Assembly (NCBI GenBank): GCA_022814615.1
Contig: JAKLNE010000021.1
Coordinates: forward strand, 428,712-492,711
Reading direction: 5' to 3'
Origin: Waltergamsia citrina
Taxonomy: Eukaryota > Ascomycota > Sordariomycetes > Hypocreales > Bionectriaceae
Length of the DNA: 64,000 nt
Of the stretch, positions 36,132 to 46,446 are shown piece by piece. Position 1 is the first letter of the stretch; the number at the start of each line of letters is the position of its first letter. Made by a program: the position numbers and the translations under genes. Under the pieces are notes generated by a model. The model was not told the DNA's origin, did not search any database, and saw only the letters and a list, made by a program, of their open reading frames with translations.

Positions 36132-36631
36132 ATGCGCTTCACTACCACAATATCTGCCATTTCTGGCCTTTTCGCTATCGGGAACGCAATGGACACAGGT
36201 CTTTCCTTGGATATCATAGAGGACCCTGGAACACATTACACATGCGGAAACGAGGTAAGAAGATCAGATCAGGCCTTGGGGTTGGAAGCATTGTAGCTAA
36301 TGTGCTTGTGAAGGAGACAGATATCAATTTCAAGAACTGTGATAAAGTCCTTGACACGCTTCTCGAACTGGGCGAGGACCATGGCGGATGGTGGACCCTT
36401 ACCAACCCAGAATGCGAGTCCTGGGAGGATGGTGACTGCAAAGCCACCCTCTGTCCACAAGGCGATCCCGCAGACGGGCTTGAGCTCTACATGCCTGACC
36501 TTGCCTACAAGTACTTCTATTTTCTCGGCTTCGCCTGCGCTGTCGACGGTCACGACGGAGTCATTTACCCAGCCAACTCGACCTACTCGCTCTATATCTC
36601 GGATGCTGATTGGTCAATTGGATCTGATTGA
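36132..36631 (+). CDS. Small secreted six-cysteine protein, effector-like
   Basis: Proposed model: exons 36132-36254 and 36317-36631, 145 residues. The donor GAG|GTAAGA is strong. Acceptors after 36313 or 36316 both keep frame and differ by one Glu. The N-terminus MRFTTTISAISGLFAIGNA is a clear signal peptide. The mature part has six cysteines (TCGN, NCDK, ECES, DCKA, LCPQ, FACA), Trp/Tyr and acidic residues, and an aromatic block YMPDLAYKYFYFLGF. That composition suggests a disulfide-stabilised extracellular protein. A third acceptor (CAG at 36318-36320) would switch to a Ser/Thr/Pro-rich frame that stays open to 36776; it is less protein-like. No known enzymatic domain is seen, and the role (effector, antimicrobial or other) is inference. 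Confidence 0.6.
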
Positions 36632-37446
36632 TCACCAACGAGACCGCGTAATGATATGTGAGAACTGGGTGACGCTACGGAGGCAACGGTTGGCTGGTTG
36701 GATGGGTCAGACGCACGTTGATAATGTCAAGCCACAACGTGGGTTGCTGGCTGGAGAGTGCGAAATTGACGAATGAGACCAAGTTCAAATATTCGTTCGC
36801 TTGGTTCTATATAACTTCTCTTTAAGAATTGAATTGAATTGAATTGTATCAATCGCTGGATGTTCGTCTTCTAATTTCCTGCAGCATCGTGAAATATCCC
36901 AGAATGACGCAGTTCACGCCCGAGTCTCAAGGAACTCGCAGTCCTTTGGAGTCTTTGGGTTCATTGCTTTTTCCTGAAATGCGTCATGCTGCGGATTGAT
37001 GACGCCGGCCTCACGCCCATGACGTATCTGGTACCCTTCAGCAGACTTATCCAGGCATTTTTGCATTTCGAGCCGTTGGTATTGACGGTAGCTAATGTTG
37101 AAGAGCATAAGAGGCGTTACTTCTGCCCAATGATTCCTCCCGCTCGGTGCATGGTGCATTTTTCGGTATGATTGAAGCCGCGATATCCAACCTGAACCAG
37201 AAGATGAACGATTCAGAGTGAGTTGATTCCTGCTTCATGCACCGATGACGATTGGGCATACAAAAGTGACGAGGGCGTAGTGGTTAGGGTTGTTCTTTTG
37301 CCTGCCTTGAAGGCAAATATATGCGCGAGAAACAGTATAAAATTCGAGTTGATATCCTTTATTTCGCAACATCCTCAAGCCTTGAGTACTCAGAGTTGTG
37401 CTCGCCTCAGTTACTGCCACAATTTTGCTAGTGTGAAGGTGTTATC
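36632..37446. other. Spacer with (GAATT)4
   Basis: Holds the 3' side of the secreted-protein gene, a (GAATT)4 tandem at 36826-36846, and the upstream region of the deaminase gene. No gene was recognised. Confidence 0.5.
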
Positions 37447-39106
37447 ATGAGTTCTAACCCTAACCCCCTTGTCACTCTCGACAAAGACAAGAAAGACCGG
37501 CTATACAGCCTATGTGTCTTCTCCTCAGCACTTAACGAGGCATGCCTCAAAAGAAACAACATTACTTATGCCTCTGGCGATGGGGCTGGTAAGGATGAGT
37601 CCCTTGGCATCTTTGAGAAATTCCTCTGCAAGCTCTCCTACGTCTGTGACACCCAAAAGGGAGGAAAGACAATGAGCGCGCTCGTCTGTTTAAAGGGAGA
37701 GAATGGCCCGCAGTACCTACTTACCTCCAATGGGAGGAGTGGAGTAGAGCTCGAAGAGGCATCGAAAAGTCTTAGTGGCCTTTTGGAGTATGTCTCTGAG
37801 AATCCGGGCAATTTTGAAGAGAAGGCATTGCACAAGCGAGTCCTGTGGCATATTCTCGAACTCAACTTTGAAAGGATCTACCAGTACGTTAGAATCCTAA
37901 ACGAACACATCACAATATGTATTGAGGACAGTCAAAATCACGAAGAGACTAGAGGTGACTCGACCGAGGTTTCCATATATTGGGCGCGGACTAATCACCT
38001 TCTATATTAGGTCCTACCTTCAGTCACCAAATCAATAGATTGAAGGATAACTTGGATCTTCCTCTTGATATGTCATTTACAGAGGACGAAAAGTCGAGAT
38101 GTAAGTTGACCGGTGCCGCGAAAGCAGGATGGTCAGACTTCTATGTGGCTAATTCTAACCATCGTTGATTTAACCAGTCTTGAGCGATTGCGAAGGATTT
38201 ATCAGCGAAGCTCAGGGAATTAGACGTGAAGGGTTTCAGAGAATTCTCAATCACCGTGCTAATGACGATAATGCCGACTCTTTCGTCTCATGGCGACAGC
38301 TCCGTCACTATCTCGGCCGGATGCAGTCCTACCGTCAGGCTGCCGATATTATCATGGAAATGTCCATCGATAAACCTGAATTGTTCGAAAATGCCGAGGT
38401 GACTTACATTAGTCGGGCCCCCGGAAGGCAAATTGACCTTCCCGAGCCCACTGACGCCAAGGAGATGGCCAAGAAGGTTTTCCCTGGGCTCGATCCATTT
38501 TTCTACGAAGCGGATATCGAGAATCTCGAGCAATATGAACTGAGTAAACACATAAACGAGCAGCTATTCGACAGGCAGATGAAGACCTCTGTTCACGCTG
38601 AGGTGAATCTGTCAAATCATATGATTCAACAAGGCACGACCAATGCTTCTAAATTTTGGAACGACAAGCCCTTCATAGCGACAAGCAAGCCTCTCTGCCG
38701 AATGTGCCACTTTTATTTTCAAAGCGAGCAAAATCCATTTATGGTGCGATCGTCTCATTTGAACTTGTATCCGAAATGGAGACTGCCGGATGTCTACGAG
38801 GACCAGGGTTCCGAGGTGAAGGAAGCTGCGGAAGACATGATGCTGGATATGATTGAGCAGATGCAGGAGGATACGCGTCAGATTCTGAGGAGTAAGCAGA
38901 GTTACTGGAGGCGGAATGATTCTCGAACGAGTACATATGGTATATCATCGAGGACTGAAGGTTCTGGCCGAAGATACTATTACAATGTGTTGACCACGAG
39001 CAACGGCACTATGAACGGAGGAGAATCGTCTACAGGGATGAGAGGTGCGCCACCAACGCCGCCGCGCGCTAGGAGCGATGACACTTGGACCGATCTAGGC
39101 GATTGA
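37447..39106 (+). CDS. OTT_1508-like nucleic-acid deaminase domain protein
   Basis: Exons 37447-37954, 38011-38100 and 38178-39106 encode 508 residues. Both introns (56 and 77 nt) are phase 1; the junctions form GGT and TTC. The N-terminal ~330 residues are mostly helical and lack a named domain. The C-terminal part carries a zinc-deaminase signature: HAEVNL at residues 339-344 (His ligand and catalytic Glu341) and LCRMC with Cys373 and Cys376 as the other zinc ligands, followed by HFYF. This arrangement matches the OTT_1508-like deaminase family, found in many fungi and related to toxin-type cytidine deaminases of bacteria. The usual Pro before the first Cys is replaced by Leu after SKP. The C-tail is Ser/Gly/Pro-rich and probably disordered. 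Nucleic-acid or nucleotide substrate is unknown. No signal peptide is present, so the product acts inside the cell. Confidence 0.78.
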
Positions 39107-40171
39107 TTGATCTGAAAAGGGAAGAGAAGAATTCATTTACGAAAAAAGGATCACAGTAAAGGGTGTGTTAGTTAGTAAAAGTTGATTCGGAATCACGGAA
39201 AAATCTCGTAACGTGATACTACTATTCTAGCTTCTTCCCCAGGACAATTTCCAAGCACCGGTAAGATGGGAGAAATCGAGGTGTAGTGTTTTAGTTTCTA
39301 ATTTTAAGGGAATAAGACTTAGTTAATATCAAAGCCGAACTCTCCGCTCTCTGAGTCTTACTATAATAGTCATTTACATGCAGGCTGTTGTGTAACTTAG
39401 ATTGTCTTCGTGGCTAACCGCCTATGGCTAGAGCTAATTTCATATCTACTTTAGGTGATCTAGGCGAGTTCAAGTATAATCGATGAATTGCGAAGAGAGC
39501 AATGTGCTGCACTTTAATGCTCAAGCATTGTGCCCAGGGGCTTTTACATCCAACGTGGAATAATCTAAAAGAAGGAGCGTATGATCTAGAAAGTAAAAGA
39601 TATTGCACATATTGTGCATTCTCGGTCAGAAGTGTTTGCCTTGTGCGTTTGGTTGCGAACTAACCCACCCTGACGCTTGAGCTACCACCTGGCGATATGA
39701 GATTGTGAGGCGGACTCGCATGCGATAGGCTCTCCTTTTAGAAAGCAGCAATCAGAGACCGAGAGCTTGCATCACCCTTTTGCGTTAGCTTGGAAATCAT
39801 GGCTGTCCACCATACCACTGACGCATAGTGTACGAATGACATGGCAAAAGTTTATTGGAGGAGTGACGGAGCTGAACCAACAAGCTCGTGTTATCGACAC
39901 TGGAGGTGCAATGCCACGCCTCCATCCTCCCACCCTTCTGTAAGTTATTTCAGAACCTGTGTCACTTCCCGAACTTCAGCGTGCGGGGAAGATTGGTCAT
40001 GGAACGATGATTGGCTTTAGCTAGCAACTGGGTAAAGATATTTAACCTGCTGACTCCTCCTGGACCCTTTGTAATTTTACAGATATTATAAGACACAATA
40101 TTCGTACTTTTGATTCAGCTTCACGGAGAGCTAGATCCTATCTTCTACAGGACAATTAGCGCCTAGCCGTC
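39107..40171. other. A/T-rich spacer
   Basis: Presumed 3' UTR of the deaminase gene and promoter of the next gene. No open frame with coding character, and no repeat or RNA gene was recognised. Confidence 0.5.
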
Positions 40172-41803
40172 ATGTCTGATACTCCCTTGTTCGAGTACGT
40201 GGAAGATGAATCTGAATACCACATAAAGATACGCGATCCACCTGAAGGAGAGTCAGACCACACACTGCCTTCTGATTATTCTAAAGTAGCCAGTAAGGTA
40301 GCGGGAAGATTAAGCAGAGGCCGAAATATCAAAGTAAAGAAATTACGTCGTTTGGACTCGGGGTCCGTCTTGGTAGGGTTTCTCTCTTTCTTATTTTTAC
40401 TACTGACTGTTAAATCATGATTTAGATTCGATTTAACTTTACTTCGGACCAAAGACATCTCTTTTACAGCACAATATATAAGAATAAATCGAAATCAACC
40501 ATCGAACAACTTACCACAAGATCTATCTTAGGTGTAACCGGAGTGACTCTATCTCAACGCCGGGAGCTCCAAGATGGCTTTGCAGCTGCACTGCTAAAAC
40601 GACCTATAGCATATTTAAGTGCTATTGATATCTCAACTAAAGCCTACTACTTACCTTCTTGGTTAGTTACTACTAGTGCTCAATACACGGTGAAACCCGT
40701 CTTAATGAAACGTTTTAAGGATCATTACTGTCCCGTTTTGTCTCCTTACAGGCGTCGACCTCGAGCTTTTAGGAATCGCTCGTCGTAGTAATCTAAGCAA
40801 AAATATTCAAAGCAAGCACGTGAGCGAAAGAGTAGGCGCAAGCAGGGACTTCTTAGCGCGGATAATAGATGAAAGGGAAAGAAATGAGGTAAGTTCAAGA
40901 TATAACATCTTAAAAATACTAACCGGGTTACAGTGCTCTGATGATGAAGAAACCGCCGCCGAAGAATTGGGCGAGATATTGAAGGAGGCTATAAGCCATT
41001 TAGAAGAATTTAATGGTGCGTTAAGCGGTTCCGTCATTACTTTCGCTGATTGAGAACAGCTGTGCCTACGGCCGAGATCACAAAGACAGCTGTAAATGAA
41101 TGGCTGGATGGACTAGAAGGACACACCTACCGCCTAGTCGAAGCTCTCGCGAGAGTTGCGGTTGGTAAGAGGGCTATTTTCAAAGCAGTAACAATCTACG
41201 AAGAGCCTGCCACTCACAACCAGCAATTCCATACTGGGACTGCCGCCTTCGCTTCAAGCAGTGCTTTGATAGCTAATAGCGTGGCGTATACCGCTGTGCC
41301 TTTCACCCAGCTTGGATTTGGTCAGATGTTCTCTGTTATGCTCGGATCAAGCGCATATCCAACAGCGGTAGCAGTTACTAATCCCGTCGGAATGGCTTTG
41401 GGAATAACTGGCCTTGCCATTGCCGGTGTTTACAACTGGGCGAGGAGGACCACTGCAGAGCGCTCAAAGAAAGCGCGAGAGGGTATCTCCAGGAATTCTC
41501 ATGATGCTCGAATATTTGCTAACCTCATAACTAGTTTTGGTCATCATATGGCATCTTCAAAGAGTCTATCAAGAGGTCGATATGCTTCTTAAAAGAGCTA
41601 GGCAAACACAACAGAAACAAAGATTGCCTGCAGAAAAGGAATTTGGTTTATTAGCAGGGGAATGGAAGATGTTTAATCCAGAAGGGCAGAAGGACAAGTA
41701 TCAGTCGAAAAAAAAGCTTGAGCAGGTTGTTTATAAGTTCATCAGATTCTATTTGGGAAAGGTGAGCGAGACGATGAATGCTAGCATAGCGGGTGATGGG
41801 TAG
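40172..41803 (+). CDS. Unknown protein with hydrophobic central segment; one exon junction unresolved
   Basis: Start MSDTPLFEYVEDESEYHIKI at ATG 40172. Exons that can be supported: 40172-40372, 40426 to about 40661-40689, 40752-40888, 40934-41015, 41060-41482 and 41535-41803 (TAG). Introns 1, 3, 4 and 5 are short (44-53 nt) with good signals, for example GTAAGT...ACTAAC...CAG and GTATCT...GCTAACC...TAG. Between exons 2 and 3 the phases do not fit: good donors at 40662 (GTTAGT) and 40690 are phase 2 and 0, but the acceptor at 40751 needs phase 1. A weak donor, an unseen intron or a one-base frameshift must be assumed. The C-terminal half has a long Ala/Val-rich hydrophobic segment (about 41240-41440; AVAVTNPVGMALGITGLAIA), probably a membrane hairpin, then a basic coiled-coil-like tail. 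Codons are A/T-rich compared with the core genes. I do not recognise the family. Confidence 0.5.
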
Positions 41804-42867
41804 GGCAGTGATACGAGGATAGATACTGATTAGGTCAACTTGTGCGGTTCCACCCCTTATTTTTAGCAGCTTGAATAACAAGACCTGGTCGCAGACGAGA
41901 ATTTACTTTCAAAGTAGGAGTTGGGATAATGCTAGCCCGTATAGATTAATTTTTTTTCGGTCTTAGGCTATAATTATATCATCATCTTATAGAGTTCAGG
42001 CATTAAGCTATAATTCTGGGTGAATAACCTCCGTAACTAGTGTTGCTATCATTTCATAGCCTATTCAAATCGTTGCATTAGGATGCTTGGCCAATAGGTA
42101 TCGCACCGACCACTTTGATGACTATCATCTGGGTATGCGCGAGGATTCAGTGTGAGCATGTCGAGTTCAGCAATCTCGAATTCGAACACGCGGATTACTT
42201 TCCAAACCACGCTCACTTCACAGCATTGCTTTGCGATTAACACCGTATTTATAGTAGCAGTGGCTGCGGAAACTAAGACGATGGGAAGTAGTGAGAGACC
42301 GAAATTCGGTATTAACGTAGGATTTATTCTGCGCTTATAGGCTGACTGGTAACGTCCTTCCGATCGCAACCCCCGAAAGTGACAGCAGCAGAAGCGATGC
42401 CTGTGAATTGACCTCGCGACTAGCTTCACATCTACGCTCTCACCAGCCTTCGTCTAGCTAGCGGCTGCAGTACTATCTGCGATGCTTAGAATTAGGGCAC
42501 AAAAGAACGTGCACACTAATTCGTACTCAATCGGCACTCTATGCCTCTCGCGCTACAGTCACAACAATGGAGGTGTGGACATATAGTCAAAAGGAGTGAA
42601 TTATTAGCTACTGCTTCTAATTTCAATGAACGTTGTCTCTGGTATATGGCAACATTTTTTTTTTTCAGACTCCCAAGAAGCTAAAACAATCAACCACAGC
42701 TGATAATCCTTTGATCCGCCTCACCAGTAAATGCGAGTTAGGACTTCGATTTCTATTCACTAAAGAGTCCAGATACGTGGTCAAGATGATAGTTTTGAGA
42801 GCGTTGATAAGTTCAATACTTTGGCATTGTCCAGCGTGTAGAGTCCTAAAACAGTCAGAATCCCTCT
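41804..42867. other. Spacer with repeat copy
   Basis: Contains one copy of a 47-bp dispersed repeat (41904-41950) and A/T-rich sequence up to about 42060. The remainder, including the 122-codon minus frame 42429-42061, shows nothing convincing. Confidence 0.45.
41904..41950 (+). repeat. Dispersed repeat, copy 1
   Basis: Matches 45582-45628 at 40 of 47 positions without gaps and in the same orientation. Four of the seven differences are transitions (G/A or C/T), consistent with RIP. Confidence 0.65.
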
Positions 42868-43359
42868 TCAAACTTCAGATAGAACAGACGCGATTCTTAC
42901 CAAATAACCTTGCTGCCGCAGGAGCTGCTCTTCTTCTTGATCGGTGAATGTTTCATCTTTAACCCACTTTGCGAGTAGGTCAGTGCCAAAGTCAGGGACG
43001 GCCATGCCTTGCAGCCGCCAGAGGTCACGAGAGGTCTCGTAAACATTCGACTCCCATCTGATACCCTTAGGTCTCAGCACAGGGCGGACAACATCATCCA
43101 CTGCTTTGAGAAAGTTTTCGCCCTCTTGAGGGGTTCGAACATTAGCCGCGGCGTGGAATATGGAGATGGTGGCAGAGGGGTGATCAGGCTGTACGCCACC
43201 GGACCAGAAATTGCCCTCGCCAAGGTCAATGAATTGAACATGAGCAAAGAAGCCGGGGAGACCAAAAGTTTTGTAAATATTCGCCATCCCCTGGGAGAGC
43301 CTTTCCTTGTCTTCAAGGGTGAAGGCATCTTTAGTATGGAGGATAAGCCACCGCGGCAT
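42868..43359 (-). CDS. Tautomerase superfamily protein (cis-CaaD-like, Tautomerase_3)
   Basis: Single-exon frame of 163 residues from ATG 43359 to the stop at 42868-42870. It begins MPRWLILHTKDAF: Pro2 would become the N-terminal catalytic proline after methionine removal, as in the tautomerase superfamily. The pattern GLPGFFAHVQFIDL, then VRPVLRPKGIRWESNVYETS and RDLWRLQGMAVPDFGTD, fits the two fused beta-alpha-beta units of the long cis-3-chloroacrylate-dehalogenase-like group common in fungi, with Arg, Tyr and Glu available for catalysis. The natural substrate is unknown. The last ~15 residues (after LLRQQG) look less conserved and could instead be read through a small C-terminal intron. 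An (ATG)/(ATA) trinucleotide tract sits just upstream in the leader. Confidence 0.82.
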   Translation of the reverse strand: MPRWLILHTKDAFTLEDKERLSQGMANIYKTFGLPGFFAHVQFIDLGEGNFWSGGVQPDHPSATISIFHAAANVRTPQEGENFLKAVDDVVRPVLRPKGIRWESNVYETSRDLWRLQGMAVPDFGTDLLAKWVKDETFTDQEEEQLLRQQGYLVRIASVLSEV

Positions 43360-43830
43360 GATGATGATAATAATAATAATAGAAAGTTGATTGGAAGCAG
43401 AAAAGTATAACTATGACAGAATTCTGATGATCTTATGAGAACTTGGAAGCTGTCACGGCTGGTTATACCACTATATACTTACTTGTACATCACGAAAGGT
43501 GGAGTAGTGCCTCGGTTGTTGGCGGCAGGTAATCCACTTGCTTGCATCACAACCACTCTGCGCTCTTCGAAAGGAGAGCGCCCAAGGGAACTCTAAGTTA
43601 ATAAAGGAATTACAAATCAAATATATTATAAACTGGCAAATGAATCATAAGCAAGTAAATCACATGTCTATAATTGCTCCAGTCTCGGTACCCCGCAAAA
43701 GCCGATGAGACAATGTAGTCATATGAAGCCCTGGCGAGCAGGCTGGAGATATAAAATGACCAACACCATAACACAGCCTGGATCACCGGAAGATATTGTT
43801 ACTCATTTGAACTTCTTCCTTGTTATAATC
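43360..43830. promoter_or_regulatory. Shared divergent promoter region
   Basis: The 471 bp between the tautomerase and MBL-hydrolase start codons contains A/T-rich stretches (43610-43640) and a trinucleotide tract at 43360-43382. Divergent layout suggests shared control, which is inferred and not shown. Confidence 0.4.
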
Positions 43831-44703
43831 ATGTCTGCATTGCGCTGCGCTGTTCACGTGGCCCCCCCAACGCCTGCAGTCAGGCCACCTCCTGTTGGAG
43901 GGACTGGTCCATGGTCACCTATTTCTTGCACTTTGATCTACTCCGCCGAGGAGGCAGTTCTCGTTGACACACCAATCACTATTAAGCAAACTGAAGCCCT
44001 CATCGAATGGATTGAGACCATTGCCCCTAAGCGTAAATTGTCGTTCATATATATTACGCATGGTCATGGCGATCACTTCTTTGGCCTCCCTCTTCTTCGT
44101 AAGAGATTCTCAGACGCTGTGGCTGTAGCTACGCCAGGAACTGTGCGGCACATGGAGCAACAGATCACAGATCCTTACTATAGTGAGACATGGGAATGCA
44201 GATTCCCTGGTCAGATCGCCAAACCATTCGAGCTAGCACAACCGCTGAAAGACGGCGAATTCAGACTTCAAGATCGCTGGGTGTTTAAAGCTATTGAATG
44301 TGGACATTCGGACACAACTGACTCGACGGTTCTTTGGGTCCCAGACCTTAGGCTCGCTGTGTGTGGCGACGTTGTCTATGGGCAAGTGCACCAAATGCTT
44401 TTTGAGGCTAATACGAAGGCCAAGCGGGAGGAATGGATTCGTGCTATTGAGAAGGTAGAGGCACTAGAGCCTGTATACGTTGTTCCAGGGCATCGACAGG
44501 CAGAGGAGATAGACGGTATTTGGCATCTTGCATCAACTAAAAAGTACATCGAGGATTTTGGTCGTGTCCTGGAGAGGGACCCAAAGGATGCAAAGGATAT
44601 CATGAAGGCGATGCTCGAGTTGTATCCAGACAGATACAACCCCAACGCGTTAGCATTAGGAGCTTACGGAGCCTTCTTAGTGCCAAAAGAGTCTAGAATT
44701 TAA
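43831..44703 (+). CDS. MBL-fold metallo-hydrolase
   Basis: Single exon; the preferred ATG at 43831 gives 290 residues (MSALRCAVHVAPPTPAV). The frame is open further upstream to 43705, but that extension is not conserved-looking. The metal motif THGHGDH (residues 76-82: His77, His79, Asp81, His82) is complete. Later metal-ligand candidates are GHSDT, the Asp in LAVCGDVVYG, and VVPGHR. The layout (ISCTLIYSAEEAVLVDTPIT before the motif, LYPDRYNPNALALGAYGAF at the end) matches a widespread fungal MBL group that includes lactamase-like detoxifying enzymes. Glyoxalase-II or RNase-type roles are less likely, as their extra domains are absent. It is divergent from the tautomerase, which suggests joint action on one xenobiotic or secondary compound (inference). 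Confidence 0.87.
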   Translation: MSALRCAVHVAPPTPAVRPPPVGGTGPWSPISCTLIYSAEEAVLVDTPITIKQTEALIEWIETIAPKRKLSFIYITHGHGDHFFGLPLLRKRFSDAVAVATPGTVRHMEQQITDPYYSETWECRFPGQIAKPFELAQPLKDGEFRLQDRWVFKAIECGHSDTTDSTVLWVPDLRLAVCGDVVYGQVHQMLFEANTKAKREEWIRAIEKVEALEPVYVVPGHRQAEEIDGIWHLASTKKYIEDFGRVLERDPKDAKDIMKAMLELYPDRYNPNALALGAYGAFLVPKESRI

Positions 44704-46446
44704 GGTCTGTGGGCTGGATTTTAACTAAGAATACGCGAATCTGCTATTGGCAATGGAAACAGCATCACTATATAACCTCTTTGCAATCCTCGCGATCCGT
44801 GAACAAGTCATCATTGCTAAGGAATTGTCGAAGTAGAGTGAACGTACGCTTGATTCTGATGGGCAGACTCGACAACCCCACGGTAGCCGACTTTAAACGC
44901 TCGATTTCAGCGTCCGAATTTCTAAATGACAAATCCTAATCTTGGCAAAATACCACCAGCAGGGCGGGAGATGTGTGTATGTAACGAAAGAAACGGTGCC
45001 GTGGGCTCGTATCTACCGTTTCGATAGGGGCGCCAGTAGTTTAGGTGAGGATGACTACCACCCTGAAACTTGCTTAAACGCTACCGATGTTAGAAGACAA
45101 AGATGGCAGAATCGGCAGATAGACCCTTTAAAAATAGAAGACCAGCAGCAGTGAAAAAGAACTGGACGGCGAAGCTTGGAAGAAGTAAGAGCCCAGAACG
45201 AGATTACATCGAAGCTGAGGATATAACGGGCTACAGGCGAAATCAAGCATGCCAAAATCCTCACTAGCCAGCCTTCGTGTTACTAAGGCCTTTGAGATGG
45301 GATCCTGCGTGTGATGAGGCACAGGTACATAAGTTCACTTACGGTGCCGAGCATGTGAACGATTGATAGGTCTGATAGGTAGCTATTAAGTGACAGGAAT
45401 GATATAATAGCCTCTTCACACGCCTTCAGGCTCATTCATCCTACCTCCTGGTCTACGATGCTCTCCGCGGGCCTTCAGCTTCGTAGAGTAGCGCACTTAA
45501 AGGCTCCCTTGCAACCGCTAGTTTGGGAAGGTTTCGTTAAACTACCGATGGATTTCGGGTAATACTAGGCTACCCTTAATCTACTATCAAAGTAAGAGTT
45601 AGGTTGATCCTAGCCTGTATAGATTAATGTTTTCCTCTTCTTCTCTTTTTTTCCTCAATTAAAGCAATTCCTATCTTTATTTATTCTATCAAAATCCTCT
45701 TTACCGTATTACGCGATTAGTTCTAATACTTTATGGCGCTGAAAGAGAACAGACTAGTTATTCAGCTCGACCTAATTATTACAATATGTACGTGGAAGAC
45801 TGCCTGCTATGTACTATAACTAGGGTTTTCCTAATTATTTCTTATGTTACTTACTTCTTAAATCTAAAATCTATTATATAAGTTATTATTTATATATAGC
45901 TAAGAATGATACTTAGTTTATATTCCATGCATTTCTCATAATCTTAGCAATTCATACGTAGTAGGAGTGAGAGGTGGGAGGAGTTCGAGTGCCCAAAATA
46001 GTCGCTGTCTTCCCGGGAAATAAATTGGTCGAGCCCCGCTGCCACCTAAGCCAGCAAGAAGACGGAAACAAGAAGCGACCCAGAGAGAAAAACATGAACA
46101 AGCAGCGGCTGAAAACGCTGATACTAGCCTTCCAAGCGAACAATGAGCGTTATGATGAATCGGAGACTTTGATTGTGCCGATGTAAGATGCTGGCATAAT
46201 CACCGGGTAAGATCGTGGCAAATCCAGCCTGATATGAAACGAGGAAGGCTGCGCCGCTGCTCAGACTCTTCATTGCATCAACTGATGACCGACAGCCATT
46301 CTTTCATTTAGGGCAACGATAACTCTTGGAGACAACCCATCATCTCACTCATTTCGCATTCGCATCACTGGAAGGGGCCATTCGGTAGCGATAACCGATA
46401 GCACGAAACGGATACCTTAGGCAGACGTCGAATTGGCAGCCTCGTG
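44704..46446. other. Spacer with repeat copy and A/T-rich RIP-like island
   Basis: 45550-45950 is strongly A/T-rich and CpG-poor and includes the second copy of the 47-bp repeat (45582-45628). No readable transposon frame remains. From 45960 to 46446 the sequence becomes more mixed and holds the F-box gene's promoter. Confidence 0.5.
45582..45628 (+). repeat. Dispersed repeat, copy 2
   Basis: Second copy of the repeat at 41904-41950, same orientation, 3.68 kb apart, with the tautomerase/MBL pair between the copies. Confidence 0.65.

Noticed and set aside
36339..36776. 145-codon + frame overlapping the secreted protein
   Set aside because: Alternative frame of the second exon; Ser/Thr/Pro-rich without cysteines. 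Kept only as a possible splice variant.
42061..42429. 122-codon - frame
   Set aside because: Low-bias spacer frame without motif or conserved start.
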